The notes beneath the pieces were generated by a model. That model was not told where the DNA came from. It was given only the letters and a program-made list of their open reading frames with translations, and made no database searches. 64,000 bases of DNA from [Actinomadura] parvosata subsp. kistnae (GTDB taxonomy: Bacteria; Actinomycetota; Actinomycetes; Streptosporangiales; Streptosporangiaceae): contig NZ_OOHJ01000006.1 in assembly GCF_900323885.1 (NCBI RefSeq), positions 855,946-919,945 of the forward strand, in the 5' to 3' direction. The number at the start of each line of letters is the position of its first letter. Position 1 is the stretch's first letter. Below are positions 41,544 through 51,048 of this stretch, one piece after another. The position numbers and the translations under genes were made by a program.

Positions 41544-44500
41544 ATGGTCTTCATCCGGGTGCTGGGCGCGTTCGCGGCCGAGGTGAACGGCGCCGCCGTC
41601 CCCCTCGGCGGGCCGCGGCAGCGCGGCGTGCTGGCGCTGCTGGTGGCCGCGCGCGGCCAGGTCGTGCCGGTCGACCGCATGATCGAGGACCTGTGGCGCG
41701 GCGAGCCGCCCGCGCGGGCGCTGATGTCCCTTCAGGCGTACGTGTCCAACCTGCGCCGCCTCCTGGAACCCGGACGCCCCCCGCGCACCCCGGCCCGGCT
41801 GCTGGTGAGCGCGGCACCCGGCTACGCACTGCGCCTGCCCCCCGACGCCGTGGACGCGTGGCTGTTCGAAAGCCTGCTGACCCAGGCCCGCGCCGACACC
41901 GACCCGCGCGCCGCGCAATCCAGGCTCGCCGAGGCGCTGCGGCTGTGGCAGGGGCCGGCGTTCGCCGAGGTCGCCGACGAGCCGTGGGCCGCCGCCGAGA
42001 CCGCCCGCCTCGACGAGCTGCGCCTGACCGCCACCGAGCTGCACGTCGCGGCCGGCCTGCGCCTCGGCGACCCCGCCGCGGTGATCCCCGACGCCGAACG
42101 GCTCACCCGCGACGAGCCACTGCGTGAGGAAGGCTGGCGGCTGCACGCCCTGGCCCTGTGGGCAAGCGGCCGCCAGGCCGACGCGCTGGCGACGCTGCGC
42201 CGCGCCCGCGCCGTCCTGGCCGAGGAGCTGGGGCTCGACCCGGGCCCGGACCTGGCGGCGCTGGAGGAGGCCATCCTCACCCAACGCACGGACGTCCTGC
42301 ACGCGACCGCGCCCCCGCCCGTTGCATCCCCGCCTGTTGCATCCGCGCCCGCCGCACCCCCGCTCACGGCATCTCCGCTCACCGCATCTCCGCTCACCGC
42401 ATCCGCGCCCGCCGCACCCCTGCTCACCGGGCCGCCTGCCGCCCCGTCCCCGCCTGCCGCGCCGCTTCCGATCACCGGGCCGCCGTTCCCCGCGCCGCCG
42501 TTCTCTGTGCCGCCGCCCGCCCGGACGCCGTTCGTCGGACGCGAAGCGGAACTGTCCGCCCTGATCACCGCCGCCCAAGAGACGGCCACCGCCGGCGGGC
42601 CCCGCATCGCGCTGGTCACCGGCGAGGCCGGGCTCGGCAAGTCCACCCTCCTCGACCACCTCACCCAGCAGCTCGAACGCGACGGCTGGCTGGTCGCCAC
42701 CGGCCGCTGCCCCGAGGTCGACAGCGCCCCACCCGCCTGGGCCTGGACCGAAGCACTCGGCGCCGTCGCCGCGACCACACCCCCCGGCGCGTTCGCCCGC
42801 GACCTCGCACCCCTGCTCACCGACACCGGACCGGTGACCGCCGACGCCACCGCCGGCCGCTTCCGCCTGCGCCAAGCCGTCTGGAAATGGCTCGCGGCGA
42901 TCGCCGCCCGCCGCCCCGTCGCCGTCGTGCTGGACGACCTGCACTGGGCCGACGCCACCACCCTGGAACTGCTCGGCGGCATCCTGACCGTGCGGGCCCC
43001 GATCCTCCTGCTCGCCGCCTACCGCGCCGACGAAAGCCGGCACCTCACCGAGACGCTGGCCGCCCTCGCCCGCGCCACACCCCTGCGCCTGGCGCTGCCC
43101 GGCCTGAACGACGACGCCGTCGCGCGACTCGTACGGACCGAATGCGACACCGACGACCAGACCATCGCCGGAATCGCAGAACGCACCGGCGGCAACCCCT
43201 TCTACGTGCGCGAGAGCGCCCGCCTGCTGAGCGGCGAAGGCGCCCTGGTCGCCCTGTCCGAGGTCCCCGAAGGCGTGCGGGACGTCCTGCGCCGCCGGTT
43301 CGCCCGCCTGCCCCAGGGCGGCGTGTCCGTCCTGCGGCTGGCCGCGGTCGCCGGCCGGGAAAGCTCCGTGGACGTCCTGGTCAAGGCCGCCGACACCGAC
43401 GAGGACGGCGTCATGGACGCCCTGGACGCCGGCGTCATCGCCGGGCTCCTCGACGAGCCCGCCCCCGGACGCGTCCGCTTCGTCCACGCCCTGGTCAGGG
43501 ACACCCTCATCGCCGACGTCAGCCGGCTGCGCGCCACCCGCATGCACGCCCGCCTGGCCGCCGCACTCGAAGGCAGCGGCGACATCGCCGCACTGGCCCA
43601 CCACTACGCCCGCGCCGGCTCACCCCAGGCCGTCGCCTACTGCGTGCGGGCCGCCGAACTCGCCGAGGCCCGCTACGCCCACGACGTGGCCGCCGACCTC
43701 CTCACCGACGCCGTCGCCCTCGCGAGCGGACCCGACGAACGCGTCGACCTGCTCGGCCGGCTGCTGCGCGCCCAGATCCGCGCCGGAGCCGTCGCCGCCG
43801 CCCGCCGGACCCGCGGCCAGGCCGTGGAGTACGCCGAATCCCTGGGCCGCGACGACCTCATGATCGCCGCGTTCACCGCCTGGACCGAACCCACCCCCTG
43901 GCAGGCCCGCACCTACGGCACCGTGGACCGCCCCATCGTCGACCGCCTGACCCGCCTGCTCGAACGCGACCTGCCCCCCGCCGTCCGCTCCCGCCTCCTG
44001 ACCGCCTACGCCCACGAACTCATCGGCGAGGACGACCCCACCGTCGCCCAGGCGGCACAGGAAGCCCTCGACCTCGCCACCGACCCCCGGCTGCGGGCCG
44101 CGGCACTGGAGATCCTGGCCGAGGTCCACGGCGACGCCGATCTGTGCCGCGAGCTCGTCCGGATCGGCACCGAGCACGACCTGCCCGTCTACCGCGTCAC
44201 CGGCCTGCTCGACCACGCCGGCGTCGCCGCCGCCGCCAACGACCCGCCACCCTGCGCCAGGTCATCACCGAAGCGCTGGACCTCGCCCGCGCCTACCGCA
44301 TGCGCGAGGCGATCGCCGTCACCGAGATCACCCTGGCGGCCCTGGCGCTCATCGAAGGCCGCCTCGCCGACGCCGAACGCCTCTACCTCCAGGCCGACGA
44401 GGGCATGCGCCGCATCGGCTCCGTGCACGCCACCGGCTTCCTCCCGCTCGCCCTGGCCACCATCCGGCTGAACGAGGGCACGCTCGCCGCCCACCTGGAC

Positions 44501-44941
44501 GACGTGCGCGCCCTGCACACCATGGTCGGCCCGATGGCCTGCGACCTGCTCGCGCTCGCCCTGCACGCCAACGGCCTGGACACCGAGGCCCGCCAGGCCC
44601 GCGCCTCGGCCGGCCCGATCCGTCCCGACTTCTTCTTCACCTACCTCACCAGCCTGCGCGCGATGGCCGCCATCGCCCTGAACGACCGCGCCGGCGCCGA
44701 GGAGACCTACCAGGCGCTGCTCCTGCACCGCGACGGCCCCCCGGCCGGCGCGGAAAGCCTGTCGCTGGCACTGCGCCCGGTCGCCCACACCCTCGGCGAG
44801 CTGGCCCGCTACCTGGGCCACCCCGACACCGCCGCCACCCACTTCGCCCACGCCGCCACCATCGCCGAACGCTGGAACGCCCCCCACTGGGCCGCCGAAG
44901 CCCGCGCCGCCCAAACGGCCGCTGCCATCATCACGGGGTGA
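41544..44941 (+). pseudogene. Large SARP (BTAD)-AAA-TPR regulator with one apparent frameshift
   Basis: A single gene of about 1130 residues split by a frameshift. Order: winged-helix OmpR-like DNA-binding domain (about 5-95), BTAD domain (about 100-245), a Pro/Ala linker made of 15-bp repeats (about 255-330), an AAA/NB-ARC-like ATPase with Walker A TGEAGLGKSTLL and Walker B VAVVLDDLHWAD, then TPR-like helices. Frame one continues to about 44245 (AAANDPP) and would stop at 44473. The true continuation (TLRQVITEALDLARAYRMREA) is in the next frame and runs to 44941. One added base in GACCCGCCACC restores it, so this may be a base-call slip in a working gene. ATG 44544 is not meant; the start used is ATG 41544, near-leaderless, with 41532 possible. 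Confidence 0.8.
42308..42440 (+). repeat. 15-bp repeats in the SARP interdomain linker
   Basis: CCGCTCACCGCATCT-type units occur in a row at 42360, 42375 and 42390, flanked by related CCCGCCTGTTGCATC units. They code for PLTAS-type pentapeptides in the linker between the BTAD and ATPase domains. Confidence 0.8.
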
Positions 44942-45348
44942 ACGACTGCCCCTTCTGCTGGATCGCGGCCGGCCACCTGTCGGCCCACCACGTCCTCCAG
45001 GACGAACACACGCTGGCGTTCCTGGACATCAGGCCCGCCACCCCCGGCCACACCCTGGTCATCCCGCGCACGCACGCCCGCGACCTGTGGGACATCACGC
45101 AGGAACGGCACGGCCAGGTCGCCGCCATGGTGCACCGGGTCGCCGCCCTGCTGAAAGCGGCCCTGGCCCCCGAGGGCCTGAACGTCCGCCACAACACGGG
45201 CCGCGCCGCGGGCCAGGACGTCCCGCACTACCACGTGCACGTTGTGCCCCGCCGGACCGGCGACGGCCTGCGCCCCGGATGGACCCCGCCACCGGCCCCG
45301 CCGCAGGAGCTGGAACAGGTCCTGGCCCGCATCACCCAGGCCCGCTGA
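44938..45348 (+). CDS. HIT family nucleotide-binding protein
   Basis: 136 residues. CPFCWIAAG at the N-terminus and the histidine triad HYHVHVVP near the C-terminus mark a HIT (Hint-like) nucleotide hydrolase or transferase. GTG 44938 overlaps the SARP stop (GTGA), meaning translational coupling. That coupling also supports the view that the second-frame end of the SARP gene at 44941 is the real one. Confidence 0.92.
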   Translation: MNDCPFCWIAAGHLSAHHVLQDEHTLAFLDIRPATPGHTLVIPRTHARDLWDITQERHGQVAAMVHRVAALLKAALAPEGLNVRHNTGRAAGQDVPHYHVHVVPRRTGDGLRPGWTPPPAPPQELEQVLARITQAR

Positions 45349-45763
45349 TCCGCACCTTGCGGTGAACAGGTGGCCGCCGATGAACGGCCTTCTGGCGATG
45401 AGCGGATGCATGGGATGCGGCGCAGCGCGCGCCCCGGTGCTGACGACCGCTTCTGAACGTGCGGCGCCTTCCACGCCTGGGACGCGCATGCGGACGCCTT
45501 CGGCGCCCTGGCACGCGCCTTCGGGGCCTGGGAGCGCCCGCTGACGCCTTCGGGGCTCTGGGGCACGTGCCTGCGGGCGCCTTCGGGGCTTGGGACGCGC
45601 AGTCGGCCATGCGGGCGACGCAACCGGCGCGGCCGGCCCTCCTCGTGTCAGCGGCGGCTTCGTGTCGGCGGCGGCTGTGGGGGGCGATCGCCGTGATCTG
45701 GCCGGGATGCCCGAGCAGCGGTATGTCCGAGCGGCGGCGGGCCGTGTCAGGGGTGGCCGTGTG
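45349..45763. other. Gene-free stretch with imperfect repeats
   Basis: Between the HIT gene and the 3' end of the recombinase gene. From 45464 to about 45600 five imperfect copies of a 20-33-bp unit (core GCGCCTTCGGGGCCTGGGA) are spaced 30, 21, 29 and 33 bp. No credible gene; the frames here are repeat translations. The role is unknown. Confidence 0.6.
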
Positions 45764-46801
45764 TCAGGGGCGGCCTCGTAGCAGGGGGTGGGAGCGCATG
45801 GCGACCTCCAGCTCGCCCGGCAGCTCGTCCCGGTACCGGCCCAGCGTCGACAGGTCGCTGTGCCCCAGCACCCGCCGTACCGCGTCCATGTCGACCGCGT
45901 CGGCCAGCAGGTGCGTCGCCGTGGTGTGCCGCAGCCCGTGCGGGGTCACCGAGCGCCGCTGGTCGGCGTCGACGCGCTGCTGCACCCGGTCGATCACCGC
46001 CTGCACGTCGCCCCGCGCCAGCCGCCGGCCCCGCCACGACAGCAGCAGCGCCTTCTCGCCGGCCGCACCGGCCGTTTGCGGGCGGCCGCGCTCGAGGTAG
46101 GCCTGCAGCACGCGGGCCACGTCGTCGGGCAGCGGCACGTCGCGGGTGCGGCCGCCCTTGCCGAAGATGCGCCAGTAGCGCACCCCGTCGTTGGTGAAGA
46201 AGTCCTCGACGTTGGCGCGGACGAGCTCCGAGACGCGCGGCCCCACCGTCGCCAGCAGCAGCACGATCACCGCGTCGCGCAGCTCGGTGCGCTGGTCGCG
46301 CCGCTTGCCCGGCTGCGGCGGCGCCTCCTGCAGCCCCTGCGCGGCGCCGATCAACCCCTGGGCCTGCTCGCGGGTCAGGGCCCGCCGCTCGGCGCGCAGC
46401 CCGCCCCGCTGCCTGGCCGTCACCGTGGAGGCCGTCATCGGGTTGATCTGCACCCAGCCGGCCAGCGCCGCGTGCTTGAACAGCGCCGAGATCGAGCGGC
46501 GGAACCGCGCCTGCGACGACGGCGACTGCCCCGCCCACTGCCCCTCACGGGCCGAGCCGGGCGAGGAGCGGCCGTCGGGTTTACGGGCGAAGGCCAGCAG
46601 GATCGCATCGACGTCGGCGCCGGTCAGGTCGTCGAGCACCGTCTGCTCGCCGGCCAGCTCCACCAGCGTCGCCACGTCGCGCGCGTACACCTCGGCGGTG
46701 GCGGGCGACAGCGCGCCCGTCAGCGTTCTGGCCCGGACCAGCTCCACATAGCGGTCCGCCGCCTCCGCCACCGTCACCCGGTCGAGCTCCGCAGGCCGCA
46801 C
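45764..46801 (-). CDS. Tyrosine recombinase/integrase (XerC/D-like)
   Basis: 345 residues. An N-terminal SAM-like core-binding domain (about 10-135) and a catalytic domain with the full set of residues: Arg in TVGPRVSELV, Lys in GKGGRTRDVP, His-x-x-Arg in TPHGLRHTTATHLL, His in LGHSDLST, and the nucleophile Tyr in GRYRD nine residues later. GTG 46801 has AAGGGG at seven bases. Size and domain order fit XerC/XerD or a small integrase. No excisionase, tRNA or att-like duplication is adjacent, so it may be a housekeeping-type or orphan recombinase. Confidence 0.9.
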   Translation of the reverse strand: MRPAELDRVTVAEAADRYVELVRARTLTGALSPATAEVYARDVATLVELAGEQTVLDDLTGADVDAILLAFARKPDGRSSPGSAREGQWAGQSPSSQARFRRSISALFKHAALAGWVQINPMTASTVTARQRGGLRAERRALTREQAQGLIGAAQGLQEAPPQPGKRRDQRTELRDAVIVLLLATVGPRVSELVRANVEDFFTNDGVRYWRIFGKGGRTRDVPLPDDVARVLQAYLERGRPQTAGAAGEKALLLSWRGRRLARGDVQAVIDRVQQRVDADQRRSVTPHGLRHTTATHLLADAVDMDAVRRVLGHSDLSTLGRYRDELPGELEVAMRSHPLLRGRP

Positions 46802-47261
46802 CCGCCGCCCCTTCCCTCACGACACCCTCACGACCACCACGGTCCAGCAACGACGGTAGCGGCCCGCACCGACGAAAACCGCGCGGTGGGCGGCGGCGGA
46901 GGCGGGCGTCCTGAAAGCAGGACCGGAAGGTCGACGGCCCGCCCGAGGCGGACGGCCCCGGGGGAGCGGGGGAGCGGGGGCACATGCCGGGTCACCTACC
47001 CCCGCCACGCACCGAAGTCACGCCCCCGAAGTCATGCACCGAAGTCGCGTGCCGCCGCAGCCGGCACGGCGTCACACAGCACGGCGTCACACAGCACGGC
47101 GTCACACAGCACGGCGTCACACAGCACGGCGTCACACAGCACGGCGTCACACAGCACGGGGTCATGCACTGCGGCGTCGTGCAGTGCGGCGCCCGTCTGA
47201 GGCGGCGTCGCACAACGAGCCGTCAGACGGGCGCCGTCAGGTGGGCGCGTCAGGTGGCGGG
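46802..47261. other. Gene-free 460-bp stretch rich in tandem repeats
   Basis: It lies between the recombinase start and the 3' end of the MurA-like gene. CCGAAGTCA-type units occur three times around 47009-47055 and a perfect 15-bp array follows (listed separately). The plus and minus ORFs crossing it (HGVTQ and CVTPC repeats) are translations of the array and not credible genes. Confidence 0.65.
47065..47184. repeat. 15-bp tandem array, six perfect and two degenerate copies
   Basis: CACGGCGTCACACAG repeats six times without change from 47065 to 47154, then two degenerate copies to 47184. There are no spacers, so it is a minisatellite and not a CRISPR. It is intergenic, just downstream of the MurA-like gene. 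Confidence 0.95.
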
Positions 47262-48800
47262 TCAGATGTCGCGGAAGGTCTCGATGCGCGCGCCGAGCGC
47301 GTTCAGCCGCTCCGCCAGATCCTCATACCCCCGGTTGATCACATACACGTTCCGCAGCACGGACGTGCCCTCGGCCGCCATCATCGCCAGCAGCACCACG
47401 ACGGCGGGCCGCAGCGCCGGCGGGCACATCATCTCCGCGCTGCGCCACCGCGTCGGCCCTTCCACCAGGACGCGGTGCGGGTCGAGCAGCTTCACCGACG
47501 CGCCGAGCCGGGTCAGCTCGGTCAGGTAGATGGCCCGGTTGTCGTAGACCCAGTCGTGGATCAGCGTGGAGCCCTGCGCCGAGGCGGCGATCGCGGCGAA
47601 GAACGGCACGTTGTCGATGTTCAGGCCGGGGAACGGCATCGGGTGGATCTTGTCGATGGGGGAGACCAGCTTGGAGGGCCGCACCGTCAGGTCGACCAGC
47701 CGTGTGCGGCCGTTGGCCGCCGGGTACTCCCGCCCCCGGTCGTGATCCAGCCCCATCTCCTCCAGCACGGCCAGCTCGATCTCCAGGAACTCCACCGGCA
47801 CCCGGCAGATCGTCAGCTCCGAAGAGGTCACGACGGCCGCGGCCAGCAGGCTCATCGCCTCGACCGGGTCCTCGGAGGGGGAGTAGTCGACGTCCCGCTC
47901 GATCTGCGGCAGCCCGTGCACGGTCAGCGTCGTGGTGCCGATGCCGTCGACCCGCACGCCGAGCTGCTCCAGGAAGAAGCACAGGTCCTGGACCATGTAG
48001 TTGGAGGAGGCGTTGCGGATGACCGTGACGCCGTCGTGCCGGGCGGCGGCCAGCAGCGCGTTCTCGGTGACGGTGTCGCCCCGCTCGGTCAGCACGATCG
48101 GCCGTGACGGCGACACCGACCGGTCCACCCGCGCGTGGTAGAAGCCGCCGGTCGCGGTGATGTCCAGCCCGAAGTGCCGCAGCGCCGACATGTGCGGCTG
48201 CACCGTGCGGGTGCCCAGGTCGCAGCCGCCCGCGTACGGGATCTGGAACTGCTCGGTGCGGTGCATCAGCGGCCCGAGGAACATGATGACGCTGCGCGTG
48301 CGGCGCGCCGCCTCGGTGTCCATCGACTCCAGCTCCAGCCGGGACGGCGGCACGATCTCCAGGTCGCTGCCCTCGTTGATCCACCGCGCCCGCACCCCGA
48401 TGGAGGCCAGCACCTCCAGGATCCGGTACACCTCCTCGATGCGCGCCACCTTCCGCAAGATGGTGCGCCCGGAGTTCAGCAGCGACGCGCACAGCAGCGC
48501 CACGCACGCGTTCTTCGACGTCTTGACGTCGATGCTGCCCGACAGGCGGCGGCCGCCCACCACCCGCAGATGCATCGGCCCGGCGTATCCGAGCGAGACG
48601 ATCTCGCTGTCGAGCGCCTCACCGATCCGCGCGATCATCTCAAGACTGATGTTCTGGTTGCCGCGCTCGATGCGGTTGACCGCGCTCTGGCTCGTCGCCA
48701 GCGCATCGGCCAGCTGCAGCTGTGTCCATCCGCGATGCTGACGAGCGTCGCGGATCAGCCGGCCGATCCGCACAAGGTAATCATCTGCCACAACAGGCAA
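47262..48800 (-). CDS. XRE helix-turn-helix fused to a MurA-like enolpyruvyl transferase
   Basis: 512 residues. An XRE DNA-binding domain (about 8-66, RDARQHRGWTQLQLADALATSQSAVNRIERG) is joined to a full EPSP-synthase-fold domain (about 76-512) of the UDP-GlcNAc enolpyruvyl transferase family. Key MurA residues are kept: Lys96-Asn97 in KTSKNA, Cys193 in AGGCDLGTR (equivalent to Cys115, the fosfomycin target) and Arg198; the usual PTDMQ reads LNIDNVP. It may be a catalytic enzyme that also binds DNA, or a metabolite-sensing repressor. TTG 48800 is the likely start, with GTG 48791 as an alternative. It follows the HypX gene by 7 bp in one operon. Confidence 0.88.
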   Translation of the reverse strand: MPVVADDYLVRIGRLIRDARQHRGWTQLQLADALATSQSAVNRIERGNQNISLEMIARIGEALDSEIVSLGYAGPMHLRVVGGRRLSGSIDVKTSKNACVALLCASLLNSGRTILRKVARIEEVYRILEVLASIGVRARWINEGSDLEIVPPSRLELESMDTEAARRTRSVIMFLGPLMHRTEQFQIPYAGGCDLGTRTVQPHMSALRHFGLDITATGGFYHARVDRSVSPSRPIVLTERGDTVTENALLAAARHDGVTVIRNASSNYMVQDLCFFLEQLGVRVDGIGTTTLTVHGLPQIERDVDYSPSEDPVEAMSLLAAAVVTSSELTICRVPVEFLEIELAVLEEMGLDHDRGREYPAANGRTRLVDLTVRPSKLVSPIDKIHPMPFPGLNIDNVPFFAAIAASAQGSTLIHDWVYDNRAIYLTELTRLGASVKLLDPHRVLVEGPTRWRSAEMMCPPALRPAVVVLLAMMAAEGTSVLRNVYVINRGYEDLAERLNALGARIETFRDI

Positions 48801-48805
48801 CCATA

Positions 48806-48819
48806 TCTCACATATGAGA
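48806..48819. promoter_or_regulatory. Inverted repeat TCTCA-N4-TGAGA at the HypX/MurA junction
   Basis: A/T-rich inverted repeat covering the HypX stop and lying just before the XRE-MurA start. It could be bound by the XRE domain of the fusion protein and affect its own expression. Confidence 0.4.
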
Positions 48820-50511
48820 TGCAGTAGCGGTCGCGGGGGCCGACGCGCCGGACAACTCCCGGTGCCGCGCCAGCCGCTCCGGCGTGGCCGACGCCTTCAC
48901 CTTGTGGACGAACTCCCGCCGCGCCAGGCGGAACCCGTCGCGGTCGTCGAACATGTCGCGGCTCATCTCCGCCAGCTCCTCGGCCCGGTAGGCGTCCAGC
49001 GGCTTGCGCCGCTCATCGACCTCACGAACCTGCCGCCTGCCCGCCAGCAACCGATCGTAACCCGGATCGGCCGCCAGCCGCTCGGCGTACTCCAGCACCC
49101 GCCGCTCGAAGTCCAGCCGCGAGCCGGGCAGCGCCTTGTCGGCCAGCCCGCACGCCACCGCCTCGGCCGCGCCGATCGGCAGCGCGTCCTGCGTCAGCCG
49201 GCGCGCGTGCTCGGCGCCCACCCGCCGCGGCAGCACGTACGTCCAGTACTCGCTGCCGAACAAGCCCATGGTGCGGTAGTGCGGGTTCAGCACCACCGAG
49301 TCGCGGATGATGACCCGGTCGGCGCCCAGCCCCATCATCACCCCGCCGGCGCCGGCGTTCCCGCCGATCGAGGTCACCACCAGCTGGCTGGTGCAGCCCA
49401 CGATCTCCCGGCACACGGCGTTGATGGCGTTGATGTTCATCCACGCCTCCAGCTCCGGGTGCCGCGCCGCCTCGATCACGTTGAGGTGGATGCCGTTGGA
49501 GAACACCTCGCCGCCGCGCACCACCAGCACCCGCGTGTCCTGCGCCGCGGCGTACCGCAGCGCCGAGGCCAGCCGCCGGCACTGGTCGGTCGACATGGCC
49601 CCGTTGTAGAAGTCGAAGCTGACCACCCCGACGCCCTCGCTGCGGTCGTAGGTGATCTCGCTGTAGCCGGACCGCTCCGGCGCCGCCGCCACCAGCTCGC
49701 CCAGCGCCATCGTGGCCGGCAGCTTGATCGCGCCTTCCTGCTCCAGCCGCAGGTGGCCCACCCACAGCGTCCCGTCGCCGGTGTGCACCAGCACCGCGCC
49801 CTCGCGCCGCGCCGCGATCTGCCCGGCGGGCCCGGGCAGCTCCGGCCCCCGGTAGACGTCGAACACCCGAACGGGCAGATCGCACAGCACCGAGCGGCCG
49901 CCGGGCGCGCCGTCGGCCGCCCGCACCCGGCGCAGGATGTCCTCGGTCGGCTCGGACCAGGAGAACTCCCGGTCGGCGTGCCGCATCGCCCGCCGCAGCC
50001 GCCCCCGCACGTGCGGGGCGCGGTAGTCCAGCGGCTCCGGCGTGAACGACGCGTCGCCCGCCTTGGCCGCCACCTCCACCACCAGCTCCGCCGCCGCCTC
50101 GGTGACCGGCCCGTTGTACAGCGCCGACTTGCGCGGCGGCTCGGCCGGCATGCCGAACGTGCGGAACCCCCAGATGGGGCCGGCGTCCATCTCCTCGACC
50201 GCCTGCAGCGCCGTGACGCCCCACTCGCTCTCGCCGTCGGCGATCGCCCAGTCCAGCGAGGACGGCCCGCGGTCCCCGGGCGGCCCCGGGTGGATGATCA
50301 CCGTGCGGTGGCCCCGCCACAGCGCCGCCGGCACCCGCTCCTTCAGGAACGGGCAGATGATCAGATCCGGCTTGGCCAGCTCGGCCGCCTCCACCATCAC
50401 CTCGGGGGACAGGGCCAGCTCGACCGTGACGTCGTGGCCGGCCCGGCGCAGCTCCAGCCAGGCGCGCTGGGTCAGGCCGTTGAAGGAGGAACAGAGCAGC
50501 AGGATACGCAA
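48808..50511 (-). CDS. hypX: HypX-type formyltransferase/enoyl-CoA hydratase fusion
   Basis: 567 residues from TTG 50511 (AAAGAAG upstream), the usual HypX size. The N-terminal formyl-THF hydrolase/transferase-like domain (about 1-250) has HPGPPGDRGPSSLDWAI with His74. The C-terminal crotonase domain (about 270-520) has SIGGNAGAGGVMMGLGAD and FGSEYWTYVLPRR. HypX of [NiFe]-hydrogenase systems turns the formyl group of N10-formyl-THF into the CO ligand of the active site under oxygen. No hydrogenase or other hyp gene is in the window; the only partner is the XRE-MurA gene 7 bp downstream. It may serve a remote hydrogenase or another formyl-dependent reaction. Confidence 0.85.
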   Translation of the reverse strand: MRILLLCSSFNGLTQRAWLELRRAGHDVTVELALSPEVMVEAAELAKPDLIICPFLKERVPAALWRGHRTVIIHPGPPGDRGPSSLDWAIADGESEWGVTALQAVEEMDAGPIWGFRTFGMPAEPPRKSALYNGPVTEAAAELVVEVAAKAGDASFTPEPLDYRAPHVRGRLRRAMRHADREFSWSEPTEDILRRVRAADGAPGGRSVLCDLPVRVFDVYRGPELPGPAGQIAARREGAVLVHTGDGTLWVGHLRLEQEGAIKLPATMALGELVAAAPERSGYSEITYDRSEGVGVVSFDFYNGAMSTDQCRRLASALRYAAAQDTRVLVVRGGEVFSNGIHLNVIEAARHPELEAWMNINAINAVCREIVGCTSQLVVTSIGGNAGAGGVMMGLGADRVIIRDSVVLNPHYRTMGLFGSEYWTYVLPRRVGAEHARRLTQDALPIGAAEAVACGLADKALPGSRLDFERRVLEYAERLAADPGYDRLLAGRRQVREVDERRKPLDAYRAEELAEMSRDMFDDRDGFRLARREFVHKVKASATPERLARHRELSGASAPATATASHM

Positions 50512-51033
50512 CGCGGTACTTCTTTCAGCACGAGACAGGGACGGCACCAGGGCAGGGAACCACCGGCCGGGCGGCGCGCCGGACACACGCGCCACCGGCA
50601 TTTACGGCAGTCCCATATGACCCATACATCCCTCGATGCTGACATGAAACTTCCACTGCCGGTGACCGATCACCGCAAAAAGCCGCCCTGACCAGCCCCA
50701 ATTGACCCGCTTTGCCCGAAAAGATCCTGGACGGGGTGGGCGACACCACCCCCGCCCGCCCCGTCCGAAACCCCCTCAAACAGGGGGATGGGGTCCGGGC
50801 GAGGGAGGCGACCCGGACCCCCGGGCGATGACAAGGCCCCCGGCCGGGACCACGCCACCACGCACCCCCAGCATCCCGCCGCGCCCCGCCACCCCAGGTC
50901 ACGCCCAGGGCACGACTGTCCGCCACCTCCTTGGCACAACCCTGCCCCGCGGCGATCCAAACCCGCCCGCCCACCCCGGCCCTCCCCACACCTCACCGCC
51001 TGTAGAGGCCACGTCACCGCCCGTAGAGCCCGG
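50512..51033. other. 522-bp gene-free region with hairpin
   Basis: It lies between the ABC permease 3' end and the HypX start. The HypX-proximal part (50600-50660) is less GC-rich and should hold the HypX promoter. A hairpin CCCCCT-CAAAC-AGGGGG lies at 50771-50787. Near 51000-51033 are two extra copies of the permease's 3' end (listed separately). No credible gene on either strand. Confidence 0.6.
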
Positions 51034-51048
51034 TCACCGGTTGTAGAG
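50993..51048. repeat. Three 20/21-bp copies of the ABC permease 3' end
   Basis: TCACCGCCTGTAGAG (50993), TCACCGCCCGTAGAG (51014) and TCACCGGTTGTAGAG (51034) are tandem. On the minus strand each reads LY(N/G)R followed by TGA. The permease stops in the first one it meets (51034); the other two are left-over copies beyond the stop. Confidence 0.8.

Noticed and set aside
45764..46801. Prophage or integrative element around the tyrosine recombinase
   Set aside because: No phage structural, excision or replication genes, no tRNA and no att-like repeats next to it.
47065..47184. Possible CRISPR array
   Set aside because: The 15-bp units are contiguous with no spacers and no cas genes are present; it is a minisatellite.
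46984..47529. Plus-strand ORF with HGVTQ repeats
   Set aside because: It is a translation of the 15-bp array and overlaps the 3' end of the MurA-like gene on the other strand.
48808..50511. Hydrogenase maturation cluster
   Set aside because: Only HypX is present; no hydrogenase subunits or hypA-F genes are visible.
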